Source: an uncultured Lachnospiraceae bacterium (GTDB lineage Bacteria; Bacillota; Clostridia; Lachnospirales; Lachnospiraceae). Taken from it: 64,000 nucleotides of DNA. Of the stretch, positions 33,539 through 43,503 are shown in pieces (position 1 is the stretch's first letter; the number at the start of each line of letters is the position of its first letter). Both the position numbers and the translations under genes were made by a program. The notes beneath the pieces were generated by a model. It made no database searches and was not told the DNA's origin. It saw only the letters and a program-made list of their open reading frames with translations. The stretch spans positions 57,168-121,167 of the forward strand of contig CAMWHJ010000001.1 in assembly GCA_947174015.1 (NCBI GenBank), in the 5' to 3' direction.

Positions 33539-33802
33539 TTATACTGCCACAAAAACAGCAATCAGAAACAATGCAATGCCCATACCAAAGCACAGAATTG
33601 CCAGCCATTTGCGCTGACCTGCCAGCTTTACTCCCCACATACAATTCATAAATGCAGCCACCAAAAGAATTACCGGAAACATATAGGTTTTTACCTGTCC
33701 TTTCCAGAATGTAAATACAAAAGCCACAAGAATGAAAACTCCTGCCCACAGGTTTACATTGTCTATGGTGTTTCTATCATGCTCTGTCAGTTTATTATTC
33801 AT
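33539..33802 (-). CDS. Small three-helix membrane protein
   Basis: 87 residues starting [19 protein letters not shown] at 33802, eight bases inside the end of argF, so translation is probably coupled. Three hydrophobic segments (about 20-37, 42-59 and 68-86) are joined by short basic loops ([15 protein letters not shown]). Resembles DUF6637-type conserved proteins of Lachnospiraceae as I remember them. Function unknown. Confidence 0.6.
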   Translation of the reverse strand: MNNKLTEHDRNTIDNVNLWAGVFILVAFVFTFWKGQVKTYMFPVILLVAAFMNCMWGVKLAGQRKWLAILCFGMGIALFLIAVFVAV

Positions 33803-34739
33803 TGTCCTCACCAAGAGTTGCCACCATCACTGCCTTAATGGTATGCATACGATTTTCCGCTTCGTCAAACACCAGTGACTTCTCCGACTCAAAAACCTCT
33901 TCTGTCACCTCATTTCCCTTCACTGCCGGCAGACAATGGAGGAATACCGTACTGTCCTTGCCAGTGCGGTTCATAAGCTCTGTGTTGATCTGGTAATCCT
34001 TCAGCATGGCAATACGCTCTGCTGCCTTGTCCTCTTCTCCCATGGATGCCCATACATCTGTATATAGCACATCTGCATCCCTGACTCCCTCTAAGGAATC
34101 CGTAATGGTGATGCTGCCGCCGGATTCTTTTGCATATCCCTTTGTGAGCTCAACCAATGATTCCTCAGGCCAAAGCTCCTTTGGTGCTACAATGGTGAAG
34201 TGAAGTCCCAGCTTTCCAGAACCAATCATCAGGGAGTTTGCCATGTTATTGCGTCCGTCCCCTAAATACACAAAGTGAATACCATTTAAGTATCCAAAAT
34301 GCTCCTTCACTGTCAAAAAGTCTGCCAGAATCTGGGTGGGATGATAATCATCCGTCAAACCGTTCCATACGGGCACACCACTGTACTTTGCCAGTTTTTC
34401 CACAGTGCTGTGCTGAAATCCGCGAAATTCAATTCCGTCAAACATTCTGCCCAAAACTCTAGCAGTATCCTCTACGCTTTCCTTGTGCCCTAGCTGGATT
34501 TCATTCTTCCCTAAGTATTCCGGATGCCCCCCCTCGTCATTACAGGCAACGGTGAAAGAGCAGCGTGTTCTGGTGGATGGCTTTTCAAAAATCAAAGCAA
34601 TGTTCTTGCCCTTAAGACTATTTCCTAAAATGCCCTGCTTTTTCTTTGCCTTTAAATCTGCTGCCAGATCAATCAAATACATAATCTCCTCGGGTGTAAA
34701 ATCCTTTAATGTTAAAAAACTTCGTCCTTTTAAATTCAT
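33795..34739 (-). CDS. argF: Ornithine carbamoyltransferase
   Basis: 314 residues. The carbamoyl-phosphate motif reads [12 protein letters not shown], followed by [20 protein letters not shown], the HPTQ segment ([13 protein letters not shown]), [16 protein letters not shown] and the ornithine motif [11 protein letters not shown]. It forms citrulline from ornithine and carbamoyl phosphate in arginine synthesis, or catalyses the reverse in the deiminase pathway. No other arginine gene is adjacent, so direction cannot be told from context. Confidence 0.96.
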   Translation of the reverse strand: MNLKGRSFLTLKDFTPEEIMYLIDLAADLKAKKKQGILGNSLKGKNIALIFEKPSTRTRCSFTVACNDEGGHPEYLGKNEIQLGHKESVEDTARVLGRMFDGIEFRGFQHSTVEKLAKYSGVPVWNGLTDDYHPTQILADFLTVKEHFGYLNGIHFVYLGDGRNNMANSLMIGSGKLGLHFTIVAPKELWPEESLVELTKGYAKESGGSITITDSLEGVRDADVLYTDVWASMGEEDKAAERIAMLKDYQINTELMNRTGKDSTVFLHCLPAVKGNEVTEEVFESEKSLVFDEAENRMHTIKAVMVATLGEDNE

Positions 34740-34755
34740 GATTCTTCCTCCTGGT

Positions 34756-35955
34756 CTATTGATTCCTGCTTTCAGTCACTGATTCTTGGTTCACTTCCCC
34801 CACAGGTAACTGGTTCAACAATACTGCCAAAAAAGCGGGAGCGATATCTTTCTGTTCCCAGCGTTCTTTTATGGCTGTAATCATCTCTTCTATTTTGTAA
34901 ATATGATATCTTGGCAGCTTACAAAGTCTCGCTGCCTGTTCCACCATAAATAGATATAAATCCTTATAGTCATAAGCCTTCAGTTTTAATGTTTCCGCAA
35001 TCACTCCTAATGTATGCTCAAAATAGATGCGGTAGACAGAACCTTCCTGCTTTGGTGCATAAGCTTCATTCACATACTGCATTACTTCTATATTAATATT
35101 GATAAGCCGTTTGACATAATCGCACTCTTTTTCCGATTCATCAATATAATACATCTTTCCAGCCAATCCGTAAAGATATCTTTTTGCATCAAAATACCCT
35201 GTTCTCAAATTTTTTACACTTTGGCGGCTGTTGAAATTCAGCATATTTCCAAGGTTCACTCTGGGCTGAATACTGGAAATATGCACTCCTTCGGGGATTT
35301 CCACCGGCTTGTACCGACCCAAACCGAAAATGCGCAGCAAAATAATATCCTGATAACCTCGCTTAATGAGAGAATCTAATGGTACATTGTTGAACATGCC
35401 GGGATCCATATAGCTTTTGCCATGAAGCTTTTCCTGCTTAAATACCGGAAGGTAAGCACTTGCCAGAAGATAGTCCGGCAAAAGACCATCCTCCAATTCT
35501 CTTACATCCACATCCAATTCTTTTTTGTCCGTCCGACAGAAGGTATGCAGGAAAAAAGCGATGTTCCCTGTTTTAATCTTCTCCTCGTCAATGAAATCAG
35601 CGATCAATTCCTTCAACGGTGTAATATCAGCTCCGCCCTCTACGGTGTATTTTAACACCGCATGAATCCAGTCCAGTAATGTTCCCTCCTGACTAAACAG
35701 TAAATCGGCTTTTTCCTGCTCCACCTCCATTACCCGAGAGTGGCTGATATGGCTCCAGATATCTTCTGCTCTCTCTAAATCTCCCATACAGATAAGAGCA
35801 GCATTTAAGGCGCCCACAGAGGTACCTGCCACTGCATTGATCTTCATTCCCACTTCCCTTAAAGCGTGCCAAGCACCTATCTGATAGGCTCCTTTGGCAC
35901 CACCGCCCTCCAGACAGAGGGCATATTCTTTGTTTAAATCTATTTTTAATTCCAT
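34756..35955 (-). CDS. Patatin-like phospholipase/acyl hydrolase
   Basis: 399 residues. The patatin oxyanion motif [15 protein letters not shown] (17-22), nucleophile elbow AGTSVGAL (Ser46), and catalytic Asp in [16 protein letters not shown] form the complete Ser-Asp dyad. No signal peptide is present. The C-terminal 160 residues are helical and may bind membrane or partner proteins ([15 protein letters not shown]). The family cleaves acyl esters of membrane lipids. The gene lies 16 bases upstream of argF on the same strand. Confidence 0.92.
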   Translation of the reverse strand: MELKIDLNKEYALCLEGGGAKGAYQIGAWHALREVGMKINAVAGTSVGALNAALICMGDLERAEDIWSHISHSRVMEVEQEKADLLFSQEGTLLDWIHAVLKYTVEGGADITPLKELIADFIDEEKIKTGNIAFFLHTFCRTDKKELDVDVRELEDGLLPDYLLASAYLPVFKQEKLHGKSYMDPGMFNNVPLDSLIKRGYQDIILLRIFGLGRYKPVEIPEGVHISSIQPRVNLGNMLNFNSRQSVKNLRTGYFDAKRYLYGLAGKMYYIDESEKECDYVKRLININIEVMQYVNEAYAPKQEGSVYRIYFEHTLGVIAETLKLKAYDYKDLYLFMVEQAARLCKLPRYHIYKIEEMITAIKERWEQKDIAPAFLAVLLNQLPVGEVNQESVTESRNQ

Positions 35956-35980
35956 GTTTCTCCCTCTTATGATGTAATTC

Positions 35981-36001
35981 AGCCGGCTCTAAGAGCCGGC
36001 T
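35981..36001. terminator. Hairpin between the SPFH and patatin genes
   Basis: Perfect arms AGCCGGCTC (35981-35989) and GAGCCGGCT (35993-36001) with a 3-base loop. There is no T-run on either side, so it is a weak terminator or a structural element. Confidence 0.5.
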
Positions 36002-36124
36002 TCCTATACAATTATCCTGTTTCATAGCAACCCATTCTCTAATGAGCAAAATGCGGCTGCGACAGCAGACGCAAGAGTGCGATGGCACGGTTTTTTATCA
36101 TTTTCTTAATCATACAAAATTATA

Positions 36125-37042
36125 CTACTTAACCAGCTCCACCACAGATTTGGCAAGCCCTGCAACTCCCTGAATTTCCGACGGAATAATAATCTTGGTT
36201 GCCTGACCGTCTGCCGCCCGCTCGAATGCTTCTAAACTCTTAAGCTGCAATACTGCCGAATCGGGAGCTGCTTCTTTCAAATAACGAATACCATCTGCAT
36301 TTGCCTGCTGCACCTTCAGAATGGCCTCTGCTTCACCCTCTGCCTCACGAATCATGGCTTCCTTCTTTGCCTCTGCACGAAGGATGGCTGCCTGTTTCTC
36401 TGCCTCTGCCTGAAGAATCTGCTCTTGTTTACGCCCTTCTGCCACCAAAATGGTGGATTTCTTCTCACCTTCCGCACGAAGAATGGCTTCTCGGCGTTCT
36501 CTGTCTGCCTTCATCTGTTTTTCCATGGCTTCCTGAATGGTGGCAGGGGGTATGATATTCTTCAGCTCCACACGATTTACCTTAATGCCCCATGGGTCTG
36601 TCGCCACATCAAGAGAAGCACGCATTTTCGTATTAATGGTTTCTCTTGAAGTTAATGTCTGATCCAATTCCAAATCACCAATAATATTACGAAGGGTGGT
36701 GGCAGTCAAATTCTCGATTGCCATAATTGGATTTTCCACACCATAAGTAAAAAGCTTTGGATCGGTAATCTGGAAAAATACCACCGTGTCAATCCGCATG
36801 GTAACATTATCCTTGGTGATTACCGGCTGTGGTGCGAAATCCACCACCTGTTCCTTTAAAGGCACTTTTTTTGCCACACGGTCAATAAAGGGAATCTTCA
36901 CATGAAGCCCCACCGACCAGGTGGATTGATAACCGCCTAAACGCTCTAAAATATAAGCTTCTGCCTGAGGTACCACCTTAATATTTGATATCAGCACCAA
37001 TAGTATAATAATTGCAAATGCAATAAACACATAAAATGACAT
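36125..37042 (-). CDS. SPFH/band-7 membrane protease-like protein (QmcA/stomatin)
   Basis: 305 residues. One N-terminal membrane helix (about 3-20) is followed by the band-7 domain (AEAYILERLGGYQSTWSVGLHVKIPF through VNRVELKNIIPPATIQEAMEK) and a long Ala/Glu-rich coiled coil (RREAILRAEGEKKSTILVAEGRKQEQIL). The ending VELVK is typical. Such proteins oligomerise on the inner face of the membrane into cages or microdomains. The NfeD-type gene directly upstream (37080-37514) is the usual partner. Confidence 0.94.
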   Translation of the reverse strand: MSFYVFIAFAIIILLVLISNIKVVPQAEAYILERLGGYQSTWSVGLHVKIPFIDRVAKKVPLKEQVVDFAPQPVITKDNVTMRIDTVVFFQITDPKLFTYGVENPIMAIENLTATTLRNIIGDLELDQTLTSRETINTKMRASLDVATDPWGIKVNRVELKNIIPPATIQEAMEKQMKADRERREAILRAEGEKKSTILVAEGRKQEQILQAEAEKQAAILRAEAKKEAMIREAEGEAEAILKVQQANADGIRYLKEAAPDSAVLQLKSLEAFERAADGQATKIIIPSEIQGVAGLAKSVVELVK

Positions 37043-37079
37043 CTGATCTCCTCCTTACATCTTTTTCTTATTATTTCTG

Positions 37080-37514
37080 TTATACCTTGGGTTTTACAAA
37101 TGCCTTCACACCCTTAATCTCTACCAGTTCAACTTCTGTGCCCTTTGGAATCACACACTCATCCACACTTCTGGCAGTCCATTCCAGTCCATTCAGCACA
37201 ATCTGCCCTTCCCCCTTCAAATTGTTAATCTCTTCTGTCACCACTGCATGTTTTCCAATTAAATCATCAATGTTGGTTTTCGTCCGCTTGAAATTCAGGT
37301 GTTTCAATGCCAGCGGTCTTGTAACAAGCAAAAGTGCAAAGGATACTAATAAAAACACCACCAACTGAATCTGAAAAGGCACTTGAAAAAGTGCAAGCAA
37401 AAAGGCAACTATGGCTCCTCCTGCAAACCAAATGGTGGCAAGCCCCATGGTAGCCAGCTCAATAACTATCATTACAATCAAAACAATCAGCCACATTATG
37501 GCAAGTTCTTTCAT
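37080..37514 (-). CDS. NfeD-family membrane protein
   Basis: 144 residues. Three hydrophobic segments (about 5-28, 32-48 and 50-66; MIVIELATMGLATIWFAGGA) are followed by a C-terminal OB-fold domain (VVTEEINNLKGEGQIVLNGLEWTARSVDECV, EVVEIKGVKAFVKP). This is the short NfeD form without the ClpP-like protease domain. NfeD proteins bind SPFH-domain proteins and help to organise or maintain them, which fits the neighbour at 36125-37042. Confidence 0.92.
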   Translation of the reverse strand: MKELAIMWLIVLIVMIVIELATMGLATIWFAGGAIVAFLLALFQVPFQIQLVVFLLVSFALLLVTRPLALKHLNFKRTKTNIDDLIGKHAVVTEEINNLKGEGQIVLNGLEWTARSVDECVIPKGTEVELVEIKGVKAFVKPKV

Positions 37515-37586
37515 ATCCTTCCCTGCCTCCCTTCTTTCTATTCTCTTATATCATACTATATTTCTCTTATCACTGCAAGCAAAAAG

Positions 37587-37607
37587 AACCCGGCATACCG
37601 CCGGGCT
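37587..37607 (-). terminator. Terminator of the cell wall hydrolase gene
   Basis: GC-rich stem ACCCGGC / GCCGGGC; on the minus strand it is followed by TTCTTTTTGC. It lies 58 bases after the hydrolase stop. Confidence 0.75.
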
Positions 37608-37665
37608 CCCATAACAATTCTATTTATATATTCCATATTAATAGTTATCACTTTTTTTAATCCTT

Positions 37666-38796
37666 CTACCAGAATACATGGTTACCAATTACGGTTCCGG
37701 AATATCCTGAGGATACGGAACGGAAATGTGTTGCTCCGCCTACATAATTCACACCTGACATGGCAGTCTGAGCAGCCTGAATACAAGAACTGCTGATACC
37801 TCCTGCAATCACACCTGTCATGGTACCATTGGTTGCCGGTGGGAACTGTCCCGGTGCAGTGATAACTGCATAAATACTTCCTGGATAACTTCCGCTGTTT
37901 ACACGATTTAAGATAACATTTCCTACTGCTACCTTGCCTTCAAAGCATTCATTGCCTGCCTCACACTGAATGATGGCAGCTAACAATGATACATCATCGG
38001 ATGAAAGGGCAGTTGCCTTTCCCTGAGTGGCGCCACCTTCTTTGGAACCACCTTCCTGGGCAGCCGCTTCTTTCTGTACCTCTGCCTCAATGGCTGCTCT
38101 GGCTGCCATCTCCTCCTCAATGGTTACGGCAGAACCAAAGGAATATTTTACTTCTGCATAATCAAGGGAAATATATCCCTGTGTATCATCAAACTCAACT
38201 AATATCCAGCCATTCTTAATCTCCTTGCTTGGGGCAACTACCATTTCATCACCCTCACCCACCAGACCAAGAATTTCTGCTTCCTCATTTGCATCTTTTC
38301 TTACTCTTAAAGTCTCTGTTTTCACAGTGACAATCAAATTGCTTTTATCTGCCAGTTGCTTTGCCAATTCACCATACTTAATGTAATCGTCTTTCACATA
38401 GCCTACTACCTGACCAGATGAAATTTTCGTCCAGCCATCCTTTTTCTCTAAAAGGGAACCCTTGCAGCCTGCATACAACTTGCCGACCACTTCTGATTCT
38501 TCACTGGCTTCTTCACGAATATTCAGGGATTCATTCACATCTGCTAATACCAATGTATCCCATTCAACTGAATTTTCAGCCTCTTCTAAAACCCCATTCT
38601 TTGTTTCCTCTACCGGCGGTACTGTTTCTGTTACTGTTTCTGTTACTGCTTCCTCTGCTTCTGCCACCTGTGCCGGAACCTCTACCTGGGTAATCACATT
38701 CTGTGTATCCATGGCAATTCCTGCAAAGCCGTTCAAAAACATAAATGCTGATGCACTTGTCATCATCATAAGCAGCTTTCTGTGTCCTACTCTCAT
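37666..38796 (-). CDS. Secreted cell wall hydrolase with two SH3 domains (SleB/CwlJ-like)
   Basis: 376 residues; I take the second ATG at 38796 because AGGAGG is then 5 bases upstream. There is a signal peptide to about residue 30 (LLMMMTSASAFMFLNGFAG), an Ala/Val/Thr/Glu-rich linker (30-75), a first SH3 domain (about 76-140; NESLNIREEASEESEVVGKL), a second SH3 domain (about 148-220; ETLRVRKDANEEAEILG), a Gly/Glu linker and the Hydrolase_2 domain (about 265-376; AAIIQCEAGNECFEGKVAVG with the catalytic Glu, then ILNRVNSGSYPGSIY). The family hydrolyses peptidoglycan in spores or at division. Its promoter carries TGTTAC repeats (see 38854-38902). Confidence 0.92.
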   Translation of the reverse strand: MRVGHRKLLMMMTSASAFMFLNGFAGIAMDTQNVITQVEVPAQVAEAEEAVTETVTETVPPVEETKNGVLEEAENSVEWDTLVLADVNESLNIREEASEESEVVGKLYAGCKGSLLEKKDGWTKISSGQVVGYVKDDYIKYGELAKQLADKSNLIVTVKTETLRVRKDANEEAEILGLVGEGDEMVVAPSKEIKNGWILVEFDDTQGYISLDYAEVKYSFGSAVTIEEEMAARAAIEAEVQKEAAAQEGGSKEGGATQGKATALSSDDVSLLAAIIQCEAGNECFEGKVAVGNVILNRVNSGSYPGSIYAVITAPGQFPPATNGTMTGVIAGGISSSCIQAAQTAMSGVNYVGGATHFRSVSSGYSGTVIGNHVFW

Positions 38797-38853
38797 CATA
38801 GCCTCCTGCTTCGCTTATAATTGAACTTGGTTTAGATTTTTCTTAATCATTCA

Positions 38854-38902
38854 ATTATACAATTTTGTTACAAAAATATAAACTTTTGTTACGAATTGTT
38901 AC
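38854..38902 (-). promoter_or_regulatory. Hydrolase promoter with TGTTAC repeats
   Basis: On the minus strand TATAAT occupies 38859-38854, with TTTATA 17 bp upstream. In plus-strand spelling TGTTAC occurs at 38866-38871, 38887-38892 and 38897-38902, the last two separated by 4 bp. This resembles the TGTWAH direct repeats of WalR-type regulators, although those normally have a 5-bp spacer. Confidence 0.5.
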
Positions 38903-39112
38903 GTTAGAGATTCTAGCAGAGCAAAAAACTATTGTCAAGTTCAGCCAGCAAGCCAAAAATAGCGAATTTTTATGTACTTTTTAATTCCCAAAAAAGAATT
39001 TCCCTAAATTCAAGATAAAATTATGCCAAAATTTTGCTTTTATTTTTAGTACATATCGCCAAGTATCAGAACATACGTTCTTTTTCTTTCGTGGAAATGT
39101 CACAAATCGGGA

Positions 39113-39901
39113 CTAATTTCCCTGAAACCTTCTTTGGCGAGAGCCTTCGTACATTAAAATTGCCGCTGCAACCGCTGCATTCAGGGATTCCACCTGCCCA
39201 CACATGGGAATTTTTACACAGTGATCACATTGGGAAATGGTCTTTTCTTTTAACCCATTTCCCTCATTTCCAATGAGAAAAGCGGTGCCCTCTGTATAAG
39301 GGTACTGGTCATAATCTTTCGCTTCTGTCAAGGCAGCCGCATAAGTTTGAATGTGTTTCTGTCTTAATTCTGCCAGCAATTTGTCCAGTTCCTCCTCCCC
39401 TTCCAGATACAAAAAGGGCATCCGATAAATGGCCCCCATCGTGGAGCGAACCACCTTCGGATTATAGATATCCACACAATTTGGCGTCAAAATGATTCCG
39501 TCCACACCTGCGCCTTCTGCGGTTCTTACAATGGTGCCCAAATTTCCCGGATCCTGCAAATCCTCCAAAATCAAAAGCAGTGGATGCTCGCCTGCCAGCA
39601 TCTCAGAAAGACTATTTTCCGGCTGCCGTCCCACTGCCAAAATCCCCTGAGGTGTTTTGGTATCACATACAGAGGCAAAGACAGCATCTGACATCACCTG
39701 ATATTTTCTATGTTCCAGCAGGGCTTCTAAGCCTTCCTGAGCACTTTCTGCCACATAAATCTCCTGTATCCGTTCCGGATCTGTGTCCTGAAAAAAACGT
39801 GTTCCTTCTATTATAAAGAGTTTTTCTTCCCGTCTTACCTTGGACTTTTTTTGGAGACTTTGCAGCCATTTTACCTTTGCATTCGATGTGCTTGTTATCA
39901 T
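39113..39901 (-). CDS. SpoU/TrmH-family RNA 2'-O-methyltransferase
   Basis: 262 residues. The N-terminal substrate-binding domain (about 1-95; STSNAKVKWLQSLQKKSKVRREE) is followed by the trefoil-knot SPOUT domain with motif 1 LQDPGNLGTIVRTAEGAGVD, motif 2 AFLIGNEGNGLKEKTISQCD and motif 3 VKIPMCGQVESLNAAVAAAI. These are the SAM-binding and catalytic knot loops of enzymes that methylate a ribose in 23S rRNA or tRNA. The start overlaps the stop of dnaE by four bases. Whether the target is the RlmB site or another is not decided by sequence. Confidence 0.93.
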   Translation of the reverse strand: MITSTSNAKVKWLQSLQKKSKVRREEKLFIIEGTRFFQDTDPERIQEIYVAESAQEGLEALLEHRKYQVMSDAVFASVCDTKTPQGILAVGRQPENSLSEMLAGEHPLLLILEDLQDPGNLGTIVRTAEGAGVDGIILTPNCVDIYNPKVVRSTMGAIYRMPFLYLEGEEELDKLLAELRQKHIQTYAAALTEAKDYDQYPYTEGTAFLIGNEGNGLKEKTISQCDHCVKIPMCGQVESLNAAVAAAILMYEGSRQRRFQGN

Positions 39902-42900
39902 TTCATGCTCCTTTCCACAATTTTAATACATTCTTCCCCGAAAACAGCGTACAATTTCTCAGCCAGTGCTTTGTCAGCATGGACATTGCGATTGGCTGGA
40001 AGACGTTTTACGGATTTGGGATTTGCCACATAGATAACTACGGTATCCTCTCCATCCGAATCCATCAACATCTGGTAAAGCTTTTGTTCGTTTTGTGCAA
40101 ACTCCTCCTTGGTATTAAACTTGATCCAAAGTTCCTTGGGGATTTCGTCAAAACCCATTACTTTTTCACAGATCAGCCTGGCATCCTGCTCTTCTTCCAC
40201 CTTCACACGTCCCCGGACAAACACCTTGCTGTCTTCATTCAGCAGTCTTACATTTCTCTCATAATCCTTGGGAAACACCACCACCTCCACAGCACCCACC
40301 GGATCCTCTAAGGTGAGAAATGCCATGGTCTGATTCTTCTTGGTATACTTAACACTTTTTTCTGCAATCATACCGCCAATGACGGCAACAACACCTTCCT
40401 GCACTGCCGGCTGTCCTGTCTCTTCATTTAATACAAAATCTCTGGTGGTGTTGGTGGTATTCTTTTGAATGATATCCATATAGTCCTCCAAAGGATGACC
40501 ACTGATATAAATTCCCAGTACCTCCTTTTCCATGGCAAGACGCACTTCCTTGTCAAATTCCTCCACCTGAGGCATTGGTATTTTGAAATCCTCTTTCACA
40601 TCCTCCGTGGCATAATCAAACAATGTCATTTGCCCGGCAAAGGTATTCTTCCGCTCACTGGCGGCAGAATCCATCAGCTTATTAAATATCAAAAGACACT
40701 GTCTTCGATTGTGTCCCAGACTGTCAAAGACCCCCGCCTTGATAAAGCTTTCCACCACTCTCTTGTTGACACCACTGCCTCTGGCACACATACGCTCAAT
40801 AAAATCAGAAAGGCTGTGGAACGCACCTGACAATTCCCGCTCTTTTTCTATTTCCGCAATCACAGGAATGCCCACACCCTTTATGGCAGACAGGCCAAAA
40901 CGAATGGATTTTCCGGATACGGAAAATCCGGAGCTGCCCTCGTTGATGTCCGGCGGCAGAATGGAAATGCCCATATTGCGGCAGGTTATAATGTATTCAG
41001 ACACTTTTCCCGTATTTTCAATCACGGAAGTCATCAAAGCCGCCATAAACTCCACCGGATAATAATACTTTAAAAAGGCAGTCTGGTAGGCTACCACCGC
41101 ATAAGCCGCTGCATGGGATTTATTAAAGGCATACTTGGCAAAATCAATCATTTCATCAAAAATTCTGTTTGCCACCGCCTCAGAAATACCGTTGGCAATA
41201 CAGCCCCTGACATTTTCCTCCGGATTTCCGTAGACAAAATTTTTTCTCTCTTTTTCCATCACAGAAGCTTTTTTCTTCGACATGGCACGGCGCACCAAAT
41301 CGCTTCGCCCAAGAGTGTATCCCGCCAAATCCCGCACAATCTGCATTACTTGCTCCTGATACACAATACAGCCATAGGTGGGTGCCAAAATATGCTCCAA
41401 CTGGGGGCAGTCATAGGTAATGGATGCCTTATCATTTTTTCCCCGAATATACTTGGGAATAAAGTCCATCGGTCCCGGACGATACAGGGAAATCCCCGCA
41501 ATGATATCCTCTAAGCTCTGGGGCTTCAGTTCCTTCATAAAGCCTTTCATACCACCGCTTTCCAACTGAAATATGCCCTCCGTCCTGCCGGTTCCGATGG
41601 AGTCCAATACTTTTTTATCGTTAAAATCAATGTGGTCAATATCAATGATGGTATCAAAGCTTTTCTCCGCCAGCCGTACAGCATTCTGAATCACCGTCAA
41701 CGTCCGAAGTCCCAAAAAATCCATCTTTAACAACCCCAGCTCCTCTATGGTAGTCATGGGAAACTGGGTTGTGATGCTGCCGTCCGAGGCTCTGGACAGG
41801 GGCACATATTCCTCCACTGCCTTCTGGCTGATCACTACGCCTGCCGCATGCATAGAGGTATGTCTTGGCAGTCCCTCCAGCCGCTTTGACATATCTATCA
41901 GTCTTGCTGCCTGAGGATCATTTTCGTAAAGCCTGCGAAACTCCGCATTTTTTTTCAATGATAAATCTATGGTGATATTTAATTCATTGGGAATCATCTT
42001 GGCAATGCTGTCCACATAGGCATAGGGGTAATCCAGCACTCTGCCCACATCCCGAATCACACCCTTGGCTGCCATAGTACCAAAGGTTACAATCTGTGCC
42101 ACTCTCTCCTTGCCATACTTTCGCACCACATAGTCAATTACCTCCTGTCTCCGTTCAAAACAGAAGTCAATATCAATATCCGGCATGGTGACACGTTCCG
42201 GATTGAGAAAGCGCTCAAACAAAAGGTTATAGCGCATGGGATCAATATTGGTAATGCCAAGGCAGTAAGACACGATACTTCCTGCCGCCGATCCCCGTCC
42301 CGGTCCCACCATAATATCATTCTGTCTGGCATAGTTGATAAAATCCCATACAATCAGAAAATAGTCCACAAAGCCCATGCCTTCAATGACAGAAAGCTCA
42401 TACTCTAATTTTTCTGTCAGCTTTTCATCCCCCTCAGGATATCTTTTGGCAAATCCCTCTGCACAAAGCTTTCGCAGGTACTCCTGAGAAGTCATACCAT
42501 CCGGCACATCATATTTTGGCAGCTTGCGGACACCGAATTCGATTTCCACATTGCAGCGTTCTGCAATTTTACAGGTGTTTTCCAGGGCTTCCAATGCATA
42601 TGGGAAAATTTCTGCCATTTCCTCCGGAGACTTCACATAATACTGTCCCCCCTCATAGCGCATGCGGTTCTCATCCTCTAACTTTTTGTTGGTCTGCAAA
42701 CAGAGAAGAATATCATGTGCCTCCTCATCCTCCCGATAGGTGTAATGAACGTCATTGGTGGCAACTAACGCAATCCCTGTCTTTTTGCTCAGTCCCAGTA
42801 GCTTTTGATTTACCAGCCGCTGCTCTGGAATGCCATGATCCTGCAACTCTAGAAAAAAGTTTCCCTTGCCAAATATATCCTGATACCGCAGTGCCGCTTC

Positions 42901-43368
42901 CTCTGCCGCCAAATCCATGCCACGCACCAGATTTCTCTGCACCTCTCCTGCCAAACAGGCTGACAGGGCAATGATACCCTCATGATAAGTTTCTAAAACC
43001 TCCAAATCCACTCGCGGCTTATAATAAAAGCCATCCACAAAGCCCTTGGACACGATTTTGGACAAGTTTGCATAGCCCTGATTATTCTCTGCCAGCAGCA
43101 CCAGATGGTAATATCTGTCCTCCGACTGGCTGTTGTCCTTGTCAAAACGGGAGCCGGGAGCCACATAAACCTCACAGCCCAAAATAGGCTTAATTCCTGC
43201 CTCTTTGGCTGCCCGATAGAAGTCTATGACACCGTACATGACACCATGGTCTGTGATGGCAGCCGCCGTCATGCCCAATTCCTTCACTCTGGATACATAC
43301 TCTTTTATTTTGTTGGAACCGTCTAAGAGACTGTATTCTGTATGTACATGTAAGTGTGTAAAATTCAT
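39898..43368 (-). CDS. dnaE: DNA polymerase III alpha subunit (DnaE type)
   Basis: 1156 residues from MNFTHLHVHTEYSLLDGSNK at 43368 (AAGGAG 8 bases upstream); 43449 is an extended frame. The PHP domain is at 1-270 (HLHVHTEYSLLDG, ITDHGVMYGVIDFY). The polymerase core has VGPGRGSAAGSIVSYCLGI and MPDIDIDFCFERR carrying catalytic Asps, followed by the fingers (LPRHTSMHAAGVVI) and the helix-hairpin-helix near 800-870. The C-terminal OB domain reads VAVIGGMIAEKSVKYTKKNQ. Absence of an exonuclease domain marks it as DnaE rather than PolC. In Clostridia it works beside PolC in replication. A decayed IS sits just upstream. Confidence 0.97.
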   Translation of the reverse strand: MNFTHLHVHTEYSLLDGSNKIKEYVSRVKELGMTAAAITDHGVMYGVIDFYRAAKEAGIKPILGCEVYVAPGSRFDKDNSQSEDRYYHLVLLAENNQGYANLSKIVSKGFVDGFYYKPRVDLEVLETYHEGIIALSACLAGEVQRNLVRGMDLAAEEAALRYQDIFGKGNFFLELQDHGIPEQRLVNQKLLGLSKKTGIALVATNDVHYTYREDEEAHDILLCLQTNKKLEDENRMRYEGGQYYVKSPEEMAEIFPYALEALENTCKIAERCNVEIEFGVRKLPKYDVPDGMTSQEYLRKLCAEGFAKRYPEGDEKLTEKLEYELSVIEGMGFVDYFLIVWDFINYARQNDIMVGPGRGSAAGSIVSYCLGITNIDPMRYNLLFERFLNPERVTMPDIDIDFCFERRQEVIDYVVRKYGKERVAQIVTFGTMAAKGVIRDVGRVLDYPYAYVDSIAKMIPNELNITIDLSLKKNAEFRRLYENDPQAARLIDMSKRLEGLPRHTSMHAAGVVISQKAVEEYVPLSRASDGSITTQFPMTTIEELGLLKMDFLGLRTLTVIQNAVRLAEKSFDTIIDIDHIDFNDKKVLDSIGTGRTEGIFQLESGGMKGFMKELKPQSLEDIIAGISLYRPGPMDFIPKYIRGKNDKASITYDCPQLEHILAPTYGCIVYQEQVMQIVRDLAGYTLGRSDLVRRAMSKKKASVMEKERKNFVYGNPEENVRGCIANGISEAVANRIFDEMIDFAKYAFNKSHAAAYAVVAYQTAFLKYYYPVEFMAALMTSVIENTGKVSEYIITCRNMGISILPPDINEGSSGFSVSGKSIRFGLSAIKGVGIPVIAEIEKERELSGAFHSLSDFIERMCARGSGVNKRVVESFIKAGVFDSLGHNRRQCLLIFNKLMDSAASERKNTFAGQMTLFDYATEDVKEDFKIPMPQVEEFDKEVRLAMEKEVLGIYISGHPLEDYMDIIQKNTTNTTRDFVLNEETGQPAVQEGVVAVIGGMIAEKSVKYTKKNQTMAFLTLEDPVGAVEVVVFPKDYERNVRLLNEDSKVFVRGRVKVEEEQDARLICEKVMGFDEIPKELWIKFNTKEEFAQNEQKLYQMLMDSDGEDTVVIYVANPKSVKRLPANRNVHADKALAEKLYAVFGEECIKIVERSMK

Positions 43369-43503
43369 GTCGCTTTTCTCCTTCTTTTCTTTTTTCCGTT
43401 GTCTGCTACAACTTAAAACCGAAATACATCGTTTTAATCTCCTTGTCATCTTTTCATCATAGCAGATCAGCTATAGCACGTCTAGTGCATTCTTTTGTAT
43501 TTT

